DNA of 64,000 bases from Puffinus mauretanicus (taxonomy: Eukaryota > Chordata > Aves > Procellariiformes > Procellariidae): assembly GCA_023333565.1 (NCBI GenBank), contig JAJKFH010003165.1, positions 1,550,001 to 1,614,000 of the forward strand. Direction: 5' to 3'. Positions 26,390 to 39,700 of the stretch are shown here, piece after piece. Position 1 is the first letter of the stretch. Each line of letters begins with the position of its first letter. A model generated the notes under the pieces. The model was not told the origin of the DNA. It was given only the letters and a program-made list of their open reading frames with translations, and ran no database searches. The position numbers and the translations under genes were made by a program.

Positions 26390-27037
26390 CATCCATCCTG
26401 CCAGCCCCACTCCTCTGCGGCTTTTTCTGCAGCCTACGCTCCGTCCCCGCCATCGGGAAGGGGGCGAGCATGGGTGTGCATCCCACATGCAACGTGGCAC
26501 AGACCACACAGCACCCAGGAGACATGGATCAAGCCAGCGGTTTTGAAGAGGAAAAAAAAAGTATTTGCGCTGGAAAAGGTGGCATGTCTGGAATGGGGGA
26601 ACTTTCCATCCCACCCTACAGATGTCCCATTGCTATGAAGAGACCAAGAAAGAGAAAATACCACTGTAGAGAGGTCTGTTATCGTCACCTCCCTTCTGTT
26701 ACTGTGTTACCTGAGTAACTTGCTGATTTTTAACATCCCTTCTACACCATTATCTGCGCTGTAAGTCAGAGACCCAAGGGTTAGATATGTTAAGGGATTC
26801 AGGTTTTGCAGCAGCGAGCATTGCAGCATCTGCCTTCTCGGTGCCTGGCTGCCGAGTGCCACCTCCACCGGATGGCGAGGCACTGCCAGAGCCCTGGCAC
26901 CTGGAGACCGAGCGTGCCACAGGCAGAGCCAGGAGCGGGGAGGCACCAGGGCTCGCCAAGGGATGCCACGCAGAGGCACCCGCCTGACAGACCGCCACTC
27001 GCGGGACCGCACCTGCCCGAGTCATGGTTATAACGTT
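26390..27037. other. GC-rich unassigned block next to a CR1 tail
   Basis: GC-rich sequence with scattered CpG, especially 26820-27030, ending where the CR1 fragment begins. Open frames occur on both strands (about 100-120 aa), but none resembles a known protein. It may be an old GC-rich repeat or regulatory DNA. Confidence 0.35.
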
Positions 27038-27281
27038 AGCCTCAGGTTGCTCCAGGGGAGGTTTAGATTGGACGTTAGGAAAAATATCTTCAGCGAAAGG
27101 GTTGTCAAGCATTGGAACAGGCTGCCCAGGGAAGTGGTTGAGTCCCCATCCCTGGGGATATTTAAAAGAGCTGTAGGTGTGGTGCTTAGGGACATGTTTA
27201 GTGGTGGACTTGGCAGTGCTGGGTTAACGGTTGGACTCAATGATCTTAAAGGTCTTTTCCAACCTAAATGATTCTATGATT
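27038..27281 (+). mobile_element. CR1 LINE 3' tail fragment
   Basis: About 240 bp matching the CR1 3' end. It includes GGTTTAGATTGGACGTTAGG, the CATTGGAACAGGCTGCCCAG block, GATGATCTTAAAGGTCTTTT and a terminal ATTCTATG. The tail before the hairpin reads TTAGTGGTGGACTTGGCAGT, so this copy belongs to a different subfamily from the other two. The 102-aa open frame over it is the C-terminal end of the RT reading frame plus chance sequence. Confidence 0.95.
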
Positions 27282-28270
27282 AGCATCGGGTTGGGATTTG
27301 TAGCCTGGAGTCCTCTCCTGCACTGCAGCTGTACATTGTATTGGGCCCTGTGTAACACAGAGAAAAGTTGTTACCTGTGTGACAGGCAAGCAGGAGGCTT
27401 CCATTTTAATCAAATTATTTTGTACAGACCTCACTCGCTATCCCAACCACGCTGCCACAGCTTTTACGGTCAGGATGTTCCTCTCCCCTCCTGTTGCTGT
27501 CGTATTCCTGGGCAAAAAGTAATTAAAGATTCAGTGGACTAGAGAGAAGCTGCCTAATCCCTTAACCAGTGACTGGGAAACTCGATCAGAAGTGTAGAGG
27601 CTTGGTTTCTAACTGCGGCTCCAACAGCAGTTTGGAAGTGTGCACAGAAACAAAATATTATATATACTCAGTGAATATAAGTACAAAAATATGTGTATCT
27701 AAAGAATTAGCTTAGGGAGTGGGGAGTAAGGATCAAAATTTGGGGTTTAAGATGCTAAATTACTCATTCCCATTTAGGGGACCTCAATCCTTTATGAATT
27801 TAGGCCAATAATGAACATGACAGGAATGGCAGACTTGAACCAGAGGCCCTCCACACTGAGCCACCAGACTTGCCTTCCCCTCCACCAGCTGCTCCCACTG
27901 CCCTGCAGATAACGGTGATTTATATGCAAAGACAAATTCATTCTTGCAACAACATTACTTTGACTATTTGTCAGTTCCAACAAAAACAAGCCCTTCCTAA
28001 TTAACTGCCCAACTTCATATAGCAGCTATAGGGACTGCCTATAGCCTTAAACATTATCTTGGCACACCCTTACCAGGTGAAGTCTTGGTAGCATGACAAC
28101 AATTTCAGGCCATGAGCAGCTTAATTTTGCAGCCTTCTTTCTTCTGTATTCCCACCAAAGCATTTTCCAAGTTTCTGATACACGCATCTGCCTTTGCAGA
28201 TACATTGGTTTATTGTTTAATTTTTGAGGGATATGTGAAAACAGAAGCACATAAAACTGCCAAGATGTCT

Positions 28271-28289
28271 AAAAAAAAAAAAAAAAAAA
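28271..28289. repeat. Poly-A run
   Basis: Nineteen consecutive A residues. No retrocopy with this tail was recognised upstream. It gives a false poly-Lys stretch in a plus-strand open frame. Confidence 0.9.
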
Positions 28290-31200
28290 TCACATTATTC
28301 AGTCAGCGCAGGAAACAAAGATTTATAGAAAAGCAAATAAAAAAAATAACATCTGAATCTCTGCCTCAGTGTTTCCACCACTTTTTTGGATTTGTTCGGT
28401 GTCTGCAGAGACTCCAGGGTTTTGCTGAAGCCTCATCTCTTCTGTCCCTGCAGCCGAGTTACGTCTGTCTTTCTCTGACAATCAAAAGAAAGGCTGCTTG
28501 TAAAAAAAAACTTTTTCCTGTTATAAGTACTGGTCCCCTTCTTCAGGCAATGATGTCCTTCATTAGCCAGAACTCCGTTTGGCCATCTATTTCTCGGCTA
28601 CCTGCTCATCTGGCAGAGGATTATTTGCTTGTCCTTTACCCAAGGATAACAAACTCATACAGCTTTGTAGCCCTCTGCTAAACACAACAGCTTTTCCAAC
28701 CTGCCGTAGGTGTGCCAAATCAGAACAAGGAGGTTATGTTGTAGATGTGGAAGCAAACAACACACACAGGTGGATAGAGATACGTTTAGCCATGTAGCAA
28801 TCCGCCACATCATTGACGGATGCAAAGTCAACAGGTTTCACAGGCGCACTGATTTTGTCAAAGCTTTTACTAAAGCCACTGGCAAAACAAAACGCCAGCC
28901 AAACTTCATTCTTTTAAAACTCGGCACTGACAGAACTGGGAACAACAAATTTTAAAAGTTTTGCTTTCTTTCCAACAGATTGAAAACAAAATCCTGAAGC
29001 CTCTCTGCGGTGAAACAAAATGGTTACGGATGCCCTCCCACAGGCACGGAGCGCACGAGACCAAAGACTGCTGTTAAAAAACAATTTAAACTATTTGCCC
29101 CCAGTGACACGATGTGAGGCACGGTTATGTAAGATTGTCCGTGTCTCCTGATGAAATCAATGTCAATGGGCTTCTGCAAACACATTTGCATTTTTAGCCT
29201 TCTCTTAATCCACAAAAGAACCTTACATGTATCGAAGTAGCATCCTGTCCTTGAATGTTCCTTTTTTCTCTAAACTTTCTAGTTTATTTGGCAGTTTATC
29301 TGCTGTCTCCGCTTTCCTTGCAGCCTCTTGATACCATCTGTGAATTTGATTGACGTGTAAGTTTTCTTCTGTTATTATTTTAGGTCATTTAGAGAGAAGT
29401 GAGTATCAGGCTCAACACTAATCCCCAGTGAGCTCCACTTTGCTATTTTACCACTCATAATTGTTTTGGTTTCTGATTGTTCCACCAGTTTTCTATTAAA
29501 ACCGCAATTATCCCTGTGTTTTCTTAAAGAAATGGTTTAAATTGCATTCTCTTTGTGGAATGCCTCCAATTTTTGCAGAAAGTTTTCTCCTTTATCTATT
29601 GAAACTACAAATGAATCAAAGAAAGGAACCAAGTTTGTTGGGCTTCTCTTCAACCCATGTGGCCTTGCAGCATATCTGGTTATACTCATATATGACTGCT
29701 TACACAACAATTACTTTCGTACTTACTGTACTGTAAAGGCAGCATACACACTGTACACTTCTATACATAGCATACTTCTATATATACTGTACGGAAGTTG
29801 GGTTGTATAGGACTTGTCCACAGCATAACAAAATTTTACTTTTAACTCACTATAATGACAGTTGCTTCCTCTTGCATATTTGAAGACACGGATTTTTACT
29901 ATCAGAGCAGGACCCAAAATTCCTATTCCTTCTCTCTTCTTCTTCTCCCAGGTAACATGGAAAGAGAAATAGCTCAATATTTATATGTTTCCTTATAAAT
30001 GCTTTCTTGATATAAATGTTCAAAAGTGAGGGGTAACTTCTTATTATTCTAGGAAAAAATATATTCCAGCAAACATTAAGAATTAATTAATTAAATACCA
30101 CATAAAGAAGTCTAATGCTGGTCACATACGTCTTTCTCCTCCAGCATAACACTCTCTCAAAATAGCACAGTTTCCACCATGAAGCAGAGAGCATAGAAAA
30201 TGCTTGATACCCACATCAACCGGACCCTTCCTTGCTGTTCATATCATCTTATGCCTTGTCCAGTGTCACCACGAGATGACAGTACAGAAATTGCTCCACT
30301 CCGACTAGCCGATGACCACGGCTAAGCCCAGCATTCAGGGCTGGAGAGTACGTATGCCCATCTCCCTGTCCTTACAGGCAGCTGTACTTACAATTTTCGA
30401 GTTATTTATCAGAGGCAAAGGTGCTGACTTCACTTTCCTCTAGCACATTTCAGCTAAAGCACAATAAATGTTACAAGATTACTGGAAAAATACCTAACAT
30501 AACCCTGCATTCAAGGAAATGGTGTTGTCAAACTAGGGGAGAGAAAAGTTTTTTAACAATATTTTGACTGATTTGCCTCTTATGCTTTCATGTCTGCCAC
30601 TCATAGCTCCACAAGACTTGTCAAATTCATTTTTCTAAGAGGAAGATGTGAATTTTCTTCCTGTTTTGCTCTCAGATTAAATCAAGGAAAAGGGAGGTGT
30701 CTGCAGGAGTCTTCTGTAATCTTTCCATACACTAAATATTTTTCCCTCTGCACTTGGATAGGATAATTAAGAAGTCCTCATTTAGAGTTTGAATCTTTAA
30801 TCATGGTTTTCCTAATAAAATCCTCTGTGGTTTGATGAACCTCACGTTAGTTCTCCTTGAGTGAACCCCACACTGATTACTTGACAGGGAGCATTATCTA
30901 ATTAATTATTTAGAGAAACAACTACCAAATTACACACAGAGATTGAGCAGCATATGGTGATTCAGTTTTTATCCTCTACTCCAGAATCTAAATCCCAGGT
31001 GGGGGACTACATTCTTCTTCTGAATATTAATCTAATTGCACCTGTACTATCCCAGAAAATGAACTTCTTGTCCTTATGGATCTTTCGTCATTTCATCGAT
31101 AGTGACAGAGAAGCCTACACCCATCCCAGTTTAGAAAGCATGTATTACATGTCCAAAAAACCCACTTGCTTACCATCTTTCTGAGCAGTTCCTCAGCATT

Positions 31201-32931
31201 CCTGGGTGTTCTCCGCTCCAAAACCCACTCCCATCGTCACCCCTGCAATGCCACCCTCAGCACTTCTCCCAGGGCACTCACTCACTGAGTGCTCTACTCC
31301 TGAGCAGGAGTATCCTGCACTCCCTCATACCGTGCAGGAAGCCCCATTTCTTACCATTTCCTTTCGTCTACTCCCAGTACGCACGTGTCCCGGACGGACT
31401 TAAGGAAACAGAATTGGGGTTTTGAGATTTGTTAGCTCTGATGACTACTCCACAAGTCTATTTGGAAGAGTAACTGAGCACATCAGCAGCTAAGTTCACT
31501 CCAGACACTCTATAGCTTCATCTGATCTCAAATATTAGTGTCACTGCATCATCATGTTTGTTTGGTTGGTTTGGTTGTTTTTTTTTTTTTAAACATAGCT
31601 ATAGGCTAAAATGGCTTCAGCATTGTTTAGGTGGGGAGCGGAAAGAGCATTACAGAGAAAATCTAAACCCTGCTTCAAAAAGCAGTGTTATGTTTTTCAG
31701 CCTAAATGTCCATGCAAATGACAAAAGTAGTGTCAAACAGACTAGAATGTGTGGCCTCAAACTTAAGGACAGAAATAAAATATTTAGAAAAATGTATATT
31801 CAGAAATAACTCCTTTCTTGATGCCCTGCAGCCATCTTCATCAGAGCTTCACGCGTGGCCTGAAAACTAACCTACTGCTAATTCTAGGCAAAGCCACACA
31901 AACCCCTGTGCTGCATCCAGCCTCTTAAACCCACATGGCGGCCCACAGCTCAGCTGTCCTCAAACCCTTTCATAGCACCGTATGGACCGCACTCACACCT
32001 CATACACCAGCTATTCTCCCCAATCCAAACACGGCCTCACAATAAGTCACCCCCCGCTAGCCACCACCCCGTAGGCATTTCCCTCCGAGCCAGGCAGAGA
32101 TGGGCACGGGCAGCCTCAGAGCCAGGCTGTCTGTGTGCTGCTACCCAACCCCAAGGTGTCATTGACTACTTAAATCCCCATACGTGGCTTCAATCCACAC
32201 AGTAAAAAGCATGGCTGCTTTCTCATTGATGCAATAGGCTAGGTGAGAAGAGTGGCAAAACCAAATCCAGGTTGTATCCTCTACTGCTTTTGCATCATGA
32301 AACAGAAAAGCAGTGATTGATGTGAGCATTTAAAAATCGTGATTGGTACGGGCACTGGAGAAGAACGCAGTCCTACGACGAGAAGGATGCTTGAGCTGGT
32401 GTTTATTTCTCCCTAAGCAGCATTAGCTTTCTTGGTGCTTCAGCGAGAACTGCTGTAGGGCGTACTGGATCGGATCTCTGCTCCAGGATCTGAGAAAGCA
32501 CAGGTTTCGCTGACTGGCTGCACTTGCCAGCATGACACCAGCAACCACGGTCTAAATGCTGCAGGAGAGGCAGGCAAAACTATAGTGTTGATTCTACCTA
32601 CTCCTGCTTTCAACTGCACGTTGTGTACGCATTAACCAGTTATTTGCCAGCTCTCTCCCTCCACAGTTAGCAGTTACTTTTCGCATGTTCTGTGCATTTA
32701 TTTTTTTTCCAAGCTTCTCTCTTTCCTCTTGCGTCACAGGTTTATGAACGCTCTTGTAATAATAACTAGGTAGAATAACAGCTAACCTCTGCTGGGCTTG
32801 GAGTGAGAGTGATTTATATTTTCAAAAATCCCCTAAATAAAGAAGAGCAAAACCACTAAGTAAAAGCGCTAGAATGCCCCAAATCAGTTTGAATTTATGC
32901 AGATAGTACAGGGAGGGATCATCTCACCTAA

Positions 32932-32947
32932 ATGCATGCGCATGCAT
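32932..32947. repeat. 16-bp palindrome of alternating purine/pyrimidine
   Basis: ATGCATGCGCATGCAT is self-complementary and strictly alternating, so it has Z-DNA potential. Its centre resembles the NRF1 recognition sequence (TGCGCATGC). It lies in otherwise ordinary intergenic DNA. Confidence 0.85.
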
Positions 32948-33595
32948 CTGTGTTGCGCTCTTGACTCTAGGTTCTCTCTCTAAGCAGGAATGGCGTTGTT
33001 GCAGCTCAATAGCCTATGTTATACACCCACTTCAGGGCAAGATCAGCCACACCCTGGAAGTATTTCTTCTGTCCAAGGACTATAGAGGAAGTTCAGATGG
33101 GGATCTCTCAGTTGCCATCCTCTACGTTTGCTGGGCTGAATCCTACGCTACCTGCTTGAGCAGCAATAGAAAGAACAAGCTTTGCAGGTTTTTTTTGTTC
33201 TTCACCAGAAGAAACCAGTAGTAGGACTTTGATCCACTCAGAAAGCTCACAACCTGGGCCTGGTATTCCTCAGATAAATTACTTCAGTATCTCCTAGCAG
33301 GCTGGTGGCAAGGCTGTCCTCTCTTGTTGAAGCTGCAAGGCGTGCAAAAAAGGAATCCAAGAACTGTATGGGGAAATCAGAAGAAGCAAGTGGAAATATT
33401 ACTCTCCAGCTCAAGGAGGAAGAAAATTCTTCCTTCCAGGTCTGTGGCTGTCGCTGCCCTTTCTACACGGTGAGACAGTGTTACGAGCAAAGGTAGAAGG
33501 TGGCCTCATGCAGCAAGGTCTGTAGAGTGCACGGCAAAACCTCTCAGGTTGAGTAGTTATCAAATCCAGATCTCCCACTTCCTAATCAACATTTA

Positions 33596-33753
33596 GTCAA
33601 GCATTGGACCAGGCTGCCCAGGGAAGTGGTTGAGTCACCATCACCAAGTATTTAAAAGACGTGTAGATGTGGCGCTTAGGGACATGGTTTAATGGGCATG
33701 GTGGTGTTGCATTGATGATCTTAGAGGTCTTTTCCAACCTTAATGATTCTATA
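33596..33753 (+). mobile_element. CR1 LINE 3' tail fragment
   Basis: About 158 bp starting at GTCAAGCATTGGACCAGGCT and ending GATTCTAT. It shares the GGGCATGGT tail variant with the element at 51.9 kb, which suggests the same subfamily. Only the extreme 3' end survives, as usual for 5'-truncated CR1 copies. Confidence 0.93.
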
Positions 33754-36700
33754 ATTTAAAGTAGTGTATCAAAGGGACTTGCCATCACATTTCCAGTCTG
33801 CTCCTCCTCCCAGCTTTTGTTACAGTTGCTACCCTTGCTGTAGCGTGGGTTGCACCGCCATTGGCGAGACGCGTGCATCCTCCAGCAGATGCAAGTGCAA
33901 AGATTGATGCTCAATCTGTACATCCCAAATGGCCTTGCAAACCTGGCACGGGTGCTAAAAGCTCAGTTCAGATTTGTAATATTTAAATAACTTCACTGGA
34001 AAAACTTAGGCAACTACAGCCATACAGATTGCCGTACTAGATTTGGAAAGAGGATTTGTGGATTGCTCCCTTTGGCTTACACAGATCTGACCTCAGTCTA
34101 GATTTTTCTTTAGACACCTACTGTCTTTGACAGAGGTGGGCCTAAGGCAGCAGTGACAACTTGTCTCTCTCGTCGCAACCAGAGAGAGACAAATAATTCA
34201 ACAAGTGGGTCTAACAGCATAACGTATTAGTCTTGCACATACAGTGTAGAAACAGAGGAGTTCTCGTCTTGCTTCCTGTTTTCTTCCGATGCATGATTTC
34301 ATCAACTTCATCATGCACAGGGTAATCCTGTTACTATGGTAAACAATTTATCTCTCTCGCTTTATTAATAGTCATTCCAAACAAGTAAAAAAAATTGGAT
34401 CTAGAAATTTAGATTTATGCCTTTGGCAAAGGCAGACTGTTTTGTAGATTAGCAGATATAACCGCCCTACCCGGAAAACCTTGCTATCCGAGGCTTCTGT
34501 TATGTTCACACAGATGTTCACAAATAAATTCAGCCTCTGATTATTTTCAGATTAATGGCATCTTACTCTATTAGAGCATTGCCAAATCATCATTTTACTG
34601 CCAGTCTTGCAAGGTTTTGTGCTTTTTTTTCCTAAAGCTCCAACTCTAAAAGAGATGTAATTAGCCAAAAAGCTCAGTTTTCCTTTCTAAAGTCTCAAGC
34701 AAGCCTTGTCGTAAGCTTGACTCATGTTACCCTAGGGGCCCAAAGAACAGGAGTTAATCTTCACATTTGCTTAATCACTCTCAAGACTTTTAAGGGTCTG
34801 ACTCATGATTTCTAATGCCTGCAGTTGGCAATACTGCATATACATTACATGTGTCATATCATCCATCTGCCAGTAAGCAAAATCTTTACGAAATGTCCAA
34901 TTAGTTACTACTCATACTGTTTCTAATAGATTCTTTTTTAAAAAATGGACAAATCTCTGATGCCAAAGAAGTTATCTCACTGCAGTAGTCACTTACAGCA
35001 ACAGAAAATAAATTCCTCATTAATCTGATTAAAAACAGTTAGTAAAATCTACCTCCTACTCAGTCAGGCATATGAAACCTAAACAGAACTACTTTAGAGT
35101 TCTTAACTCAGCAGCCTACAAAACAGAAGGTTGTAAAGCCGTGAAAACTCTTACTAAATATCAACTATGGAAGCATTCGCTGTACTGCTGTCATTAAAAT
35201 ACAGGTGTAAGAGGCAACTTGTGAAGGTTTATTCCACCTGAGGAGTCTCTCATGGCATGCTTACCGATGCCCCCAGCCCACCAGTGGAACACCATGAGCA
35301 CCTTCTGCGCAGGCCGAAGGCACTTGGCGAAGAGCTGCAGGTTACCTCCATCATTCCGCTGAGACTGACGCCTTTGCCAGGTCAGCCATGTGGCAGCAGA
35401 TTTGTCATATACTCTATTTCTAAGAAGCTTCTGCAAAAAGAAGGGCATAAGTCTCTTTGCTTATAACATGGGATGGTAGCATTTCATATGTTTAAATTAA
35501 AATTGATGGCAAAATTTGATGTTTTGATTACTCACGTTGACATTTAATCAATTTTACACTTTAGAGAAAGGCCCTCATGTACAATACTTGGCATCAAGTA
35601 ACCAAGACAAATCAGAGCACCACATTTAAAACAGAAAACATAGAAATACATACAGTAGAACTAATTTCAGGCATATTTTAATTATCCGATAACTTGACTA
35701 GATATTCGCACTGTTCAGTTCACCTGACTCTTTCATTTTGGCTTTACTTTTCAGCCTACAAATAAAATCCTCATTATATTTAACACGTATTTGATGATTA
35801 ATACCTCAAAATGAATCAGAAACATCTAAACATTTAAGGAAACCATGTGCAACTTGCTTAGTCTGAGTCAGAACCATTCTCCTCCTCTCCATGAATCTCT
35901 AAGCATGTTTTTGTAATTTTCTAGACGACTAGAAAAATTTAATCAAGGAAAGAAGAAAGGGAGTAAAGTAAGAAAGTACTTGGGAGATATCTTTGTTTCA
36001 AGGATTTTAAAGATTAATAACTTAATTATTAGATTGGTAATTATTAATAGCTTATAATTAAAGACTATAATTAAAGAAAAAGTTTAATACATTGAACATC
36101 TACTCAACATTCACAGATATTAGAGGCACAACCAGTACACTACTGCTGTGATGGAAACGTCTTCTGTTCATTTTGCCAGGAACTAAGCACATTTATCTCT
36201 ACATTTCTCGCTATATAAACACACGTTGTTTTCTGGCATTGGACTGAAATATCCCCATGAACATATTGTGTGATTCAATGCTTTAATACCTGAGTTGCTT
36301 TCCCCAGAAGCAGATCCAATATCTTGTATTGGTGAGAGAAAAAGTCATTCTCCATCAAAACTTTCCGCCATTTCTAGCAACAAAACAGCAGAGAAATGAC
36401 TCCATTCCTTAGCAGACACTTTTAAAGGTCTGTATTAGTGCCAGGATTTATCAATTTGCATCTCACAGGTTTGTTCATTCTCTTTATGATGATGTTATCC
36501 ACTTCACATGATGTGAGCAACCACTCCCAACTAACATACAGGAGGAACAACACACACTTTTTTTGCCCCAACAGATTTTTCCTTTTCGTTTTTGAGCACG
36601 TGTTTATAATTCACTGATTTTATTCAGCTTGCTGTAATCCTTAGCCTTAATACAAAAATGTCATCTGTTATATGAATTGGAAGGGGAAAATACATAATGC

Positions 36701-39700
36701 ATGCAATAGGGAGGATGCATGGAGTTAGATCTTAGTAAGCATCTACATCTGCCACTCAGTCATTGCTGATAGCATTTTCCCAAGGCAATATATATTCCAA
36801 ACTTTGTTTTGGGAGTTGGGGGGTGTGTGAGGGTGTGTGTGGTGTTGTTGAAGCAAAAACCACCAAAAATTGAGGCAGAAACACTGCATTTGTACCTCTG
36901 ACTGTAGAAGTATAGTACCTGTATTCACTAATTTCACACAGAAAAATGATGCAACTATACAAAAAGCTGAAAATCCCTCCAAATTCATTGTTTCATAAGC
37001 AAGTGAAAAAACTGACTATGTAAACACATCAAGGTTGTACTGATTATGGTCAAACACATTACAAAAGTAACATACTATCTAGAACTGTTGTTCCAGGGAG
37101 CCTCATCACACTGAGATGTATTTACATAGAAAAATAAATATGTAACTTGACTTGTTAATGCAATTAAACACAATCACCTCATATCACAAAGGAGATTCTA
37201 CAGTACACAGGACAAAAATCTATTTCTTGATGCATTTGGCCTAAGTATTCTTGCATTGCAGCTATTTGGCATTTTCTCCTTGAATTTAGAGAGTAAGTTT
37301 GTGCACTCTGAAGTGCAAACTGGCTTTCCAGCTCTGTTAATAGGTCAAGAAGTTAAAAGCGATCAAACGTGCACCAGGCGAGAAGTTAAGATGTGCCTGG
37401 CTGTCCAAGAGCTGTCAGCTTTGTGCTTTTGTACAGCTAACTAGCACAATAAAGGCTTGACTTGAGACTCAGGGAAGGATAATACATGTTGCTTCCTTCC
37501 CCCTGTCCTGTAAAGCTTATTTCCACCCCAGTATAGATACTTTTGGGAGACACACTTAAGACTCCAGAGGGGAAAATGTATAATTTTCAAGAAATGAAGG
37601 ATTTAATATATACATATATATTTTAACTACAATAACAACTTCCCCAGTCTATTTCCCAAATGTCTTGGTAACACTCTTTATGATGCAAACATGAAAAGCA
37701 GTAACAGCTTTTTATTTCCAATCAGCTTGTTATTTCTTCTTTGACTGCAGACATTCCTCTCAGCATAACCCAGAGCAAGCTCATCCTGCACTACTGTTTG
37801 GCAAGTTCCCACTAAACATTTCCGACGTAATGCCTGACCACACACACGCTGTTAGCCCACAACAAATGCCAAGGGAAACCCTAGCATCTGCATAAGCTTG
37901 CTTTCAGAACGGGACATGGAACAAACTTTAAATTAGCACTTGGTCACATCTGCCTCGGTCATCTCAATGGAAGAGGACGCTACATGAAAGCCTGAGCTTT
38001 GAAACAGGAGCTTGAAAAACATAGCAACACAGTAGCAAAATGAAAGGCAATGCAGCAACTCTAGATAGTGCGCATTAAATAACAGTATGATTTTTTTTTG
38101 AAGCATGATAGGTACAAAGTAAAGCCTAAAATTAGGAGTAAAACTGAAGAATATTGAAGTTAATATATCCTTCTTTTACAATCTTAAGATCTTTACAATC
38201 TTAAGTAAAGCATTTTACATACAGTCAGTTTCATACTTCTGTGGCACAGTGTCAAGTTACTCGGGTACCTTCACGCTGACAAGGTCAGAGCAGGTAATGG
38301 AATCAGTAGTATTTGTGCAGCCTGAGCACCTCGGGCGCTTCCACGGCAGCACACTTCACGCGCAACATCAGCTACGTTACCTGCTTCTAGTCCTGGGCTG
38401 CGATTGCTCTCTTCTGCCTTCTCCCAAGAACGGCCATATTCAAAACCCTACACCACACCTCATGTTGGAGCGGCCTACTCTTGAAGGCAAGTGCAAGAAC
38501 TTGCCTTCAGCGATGAGATTTACCAGTTTAAGTATACATTATAATTACACTGGTATCATTTCCTTAAATACACAAACAAAAAACCCTTCATTTGGAACCA
38601 GAGCACATGTGAGTCATGCCAACAGCTATGCCAGTGTAAACTATTACTGCCCATTAACCTGCTTTCTCAGCTCAGCTCCTCCTCTGCAGGAGGCTGTCTC
38701 TGAAGTCTGCTGGCAGACTTGCTCATGTGAACGCTCCCTAGCCTGCTTCAGTCATTTTTTCACATTTCTTCAAGCTAACCTAAGCCATTTTGACTGAATC
38801 AGGTTAGAAAACATTGATATGAGTAGCTCTACAAACAGCGACCAACGAATGACAAACAGCTAAGTACAGAAACCTCTTTCATCAGTTCAGATGGATATGA
38901 ATCCCATCAAAAATCTAATCAGTCAAGGACATTCAAAGAGTTACAGATTCACACCAGCAGTATAACTATACTATTAAGTTTCCCCTAGCCACATGAGCCC
39001 TTGAATATTCCATTCAAAGTGAATTTTGGGGGCCACACTGGTAAGTCTCTATATATTTTAAGACTAGTAACCCTCTTACGCAATCTGGTTCAAGTTTTTG
39101 CAAGTCTCTTGCACTGGTTCAGCTTAAAAAAAAAAAAAACAACCAAACAAAAAAACAAAACAGGTATAAAAATAGGAAAGCAGTAAAAGAAGAGCGACAG
39201 TAGGGATGGGGGATGTCAAAGATCCACGTTACTGTACTTGAATATATAAACCTAAACATTTTAAATTCAAAGAGATAGTGTCCAGGGAAGTCATGTCAAT
39301 TAAAAGTGTCAAGAAGTGCAAAAGGGTGCTACTTTTGAGAAAAGTTCTTTGGTTGTTATGAGAGCAAGATAGTTTGTAATGTTATATCCAATAGCAGTTT
39401 CAAGAGAATTTTACGAAAAATTTTGCTCACATAAAGACTACACTAACTGGACCTTCAGAATCTTCGCCCCCCCACCAGCTTTTGAGAATCATTGACAAGG
39501 CAATACCGACACTATTAATAACCCCTGCATGCAGAAATTGTCATTTTAACACTTTAAACACAGTCACACAATAAGGTTTAAACTCTGTTCATAACTTGCC
39601 TTATACTCACAGGTACCAACAGTGGAAAAAAACCAGATTTGCCCTATTATACACACTCTAACATTCCTGCAATAGAAAGGATTAAGGATGGAGTTTCAGC

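Larger units (their letters stand above)
27282..33595. other. Non-coding flank between two CR1 fragments
   Basis: AT-rich sequence holding the poly-A run and the 16-bp palindrome listed separately. The 189-aa plus-strand frame at 28112-28681 is inflated by poly-A and oligo-A tracts and is not taken as a gene. Confidence 0.6.

Noticed and set aside
27810..27890. Possible tRNA on the minus strand (GGTTCAAGTC B-box and TGGCTCAGTG A-box likeness)
   Set aside because: The T-arm stem does not pair and no acceptor stem can be drawn; at most an old SINE trace.
28112..28681. 189-aa plus-strand open frame
   Set aside because: Contains poly-Lys from a 19-base poly-A run and more oligo-A stretches; no recognisable domain.
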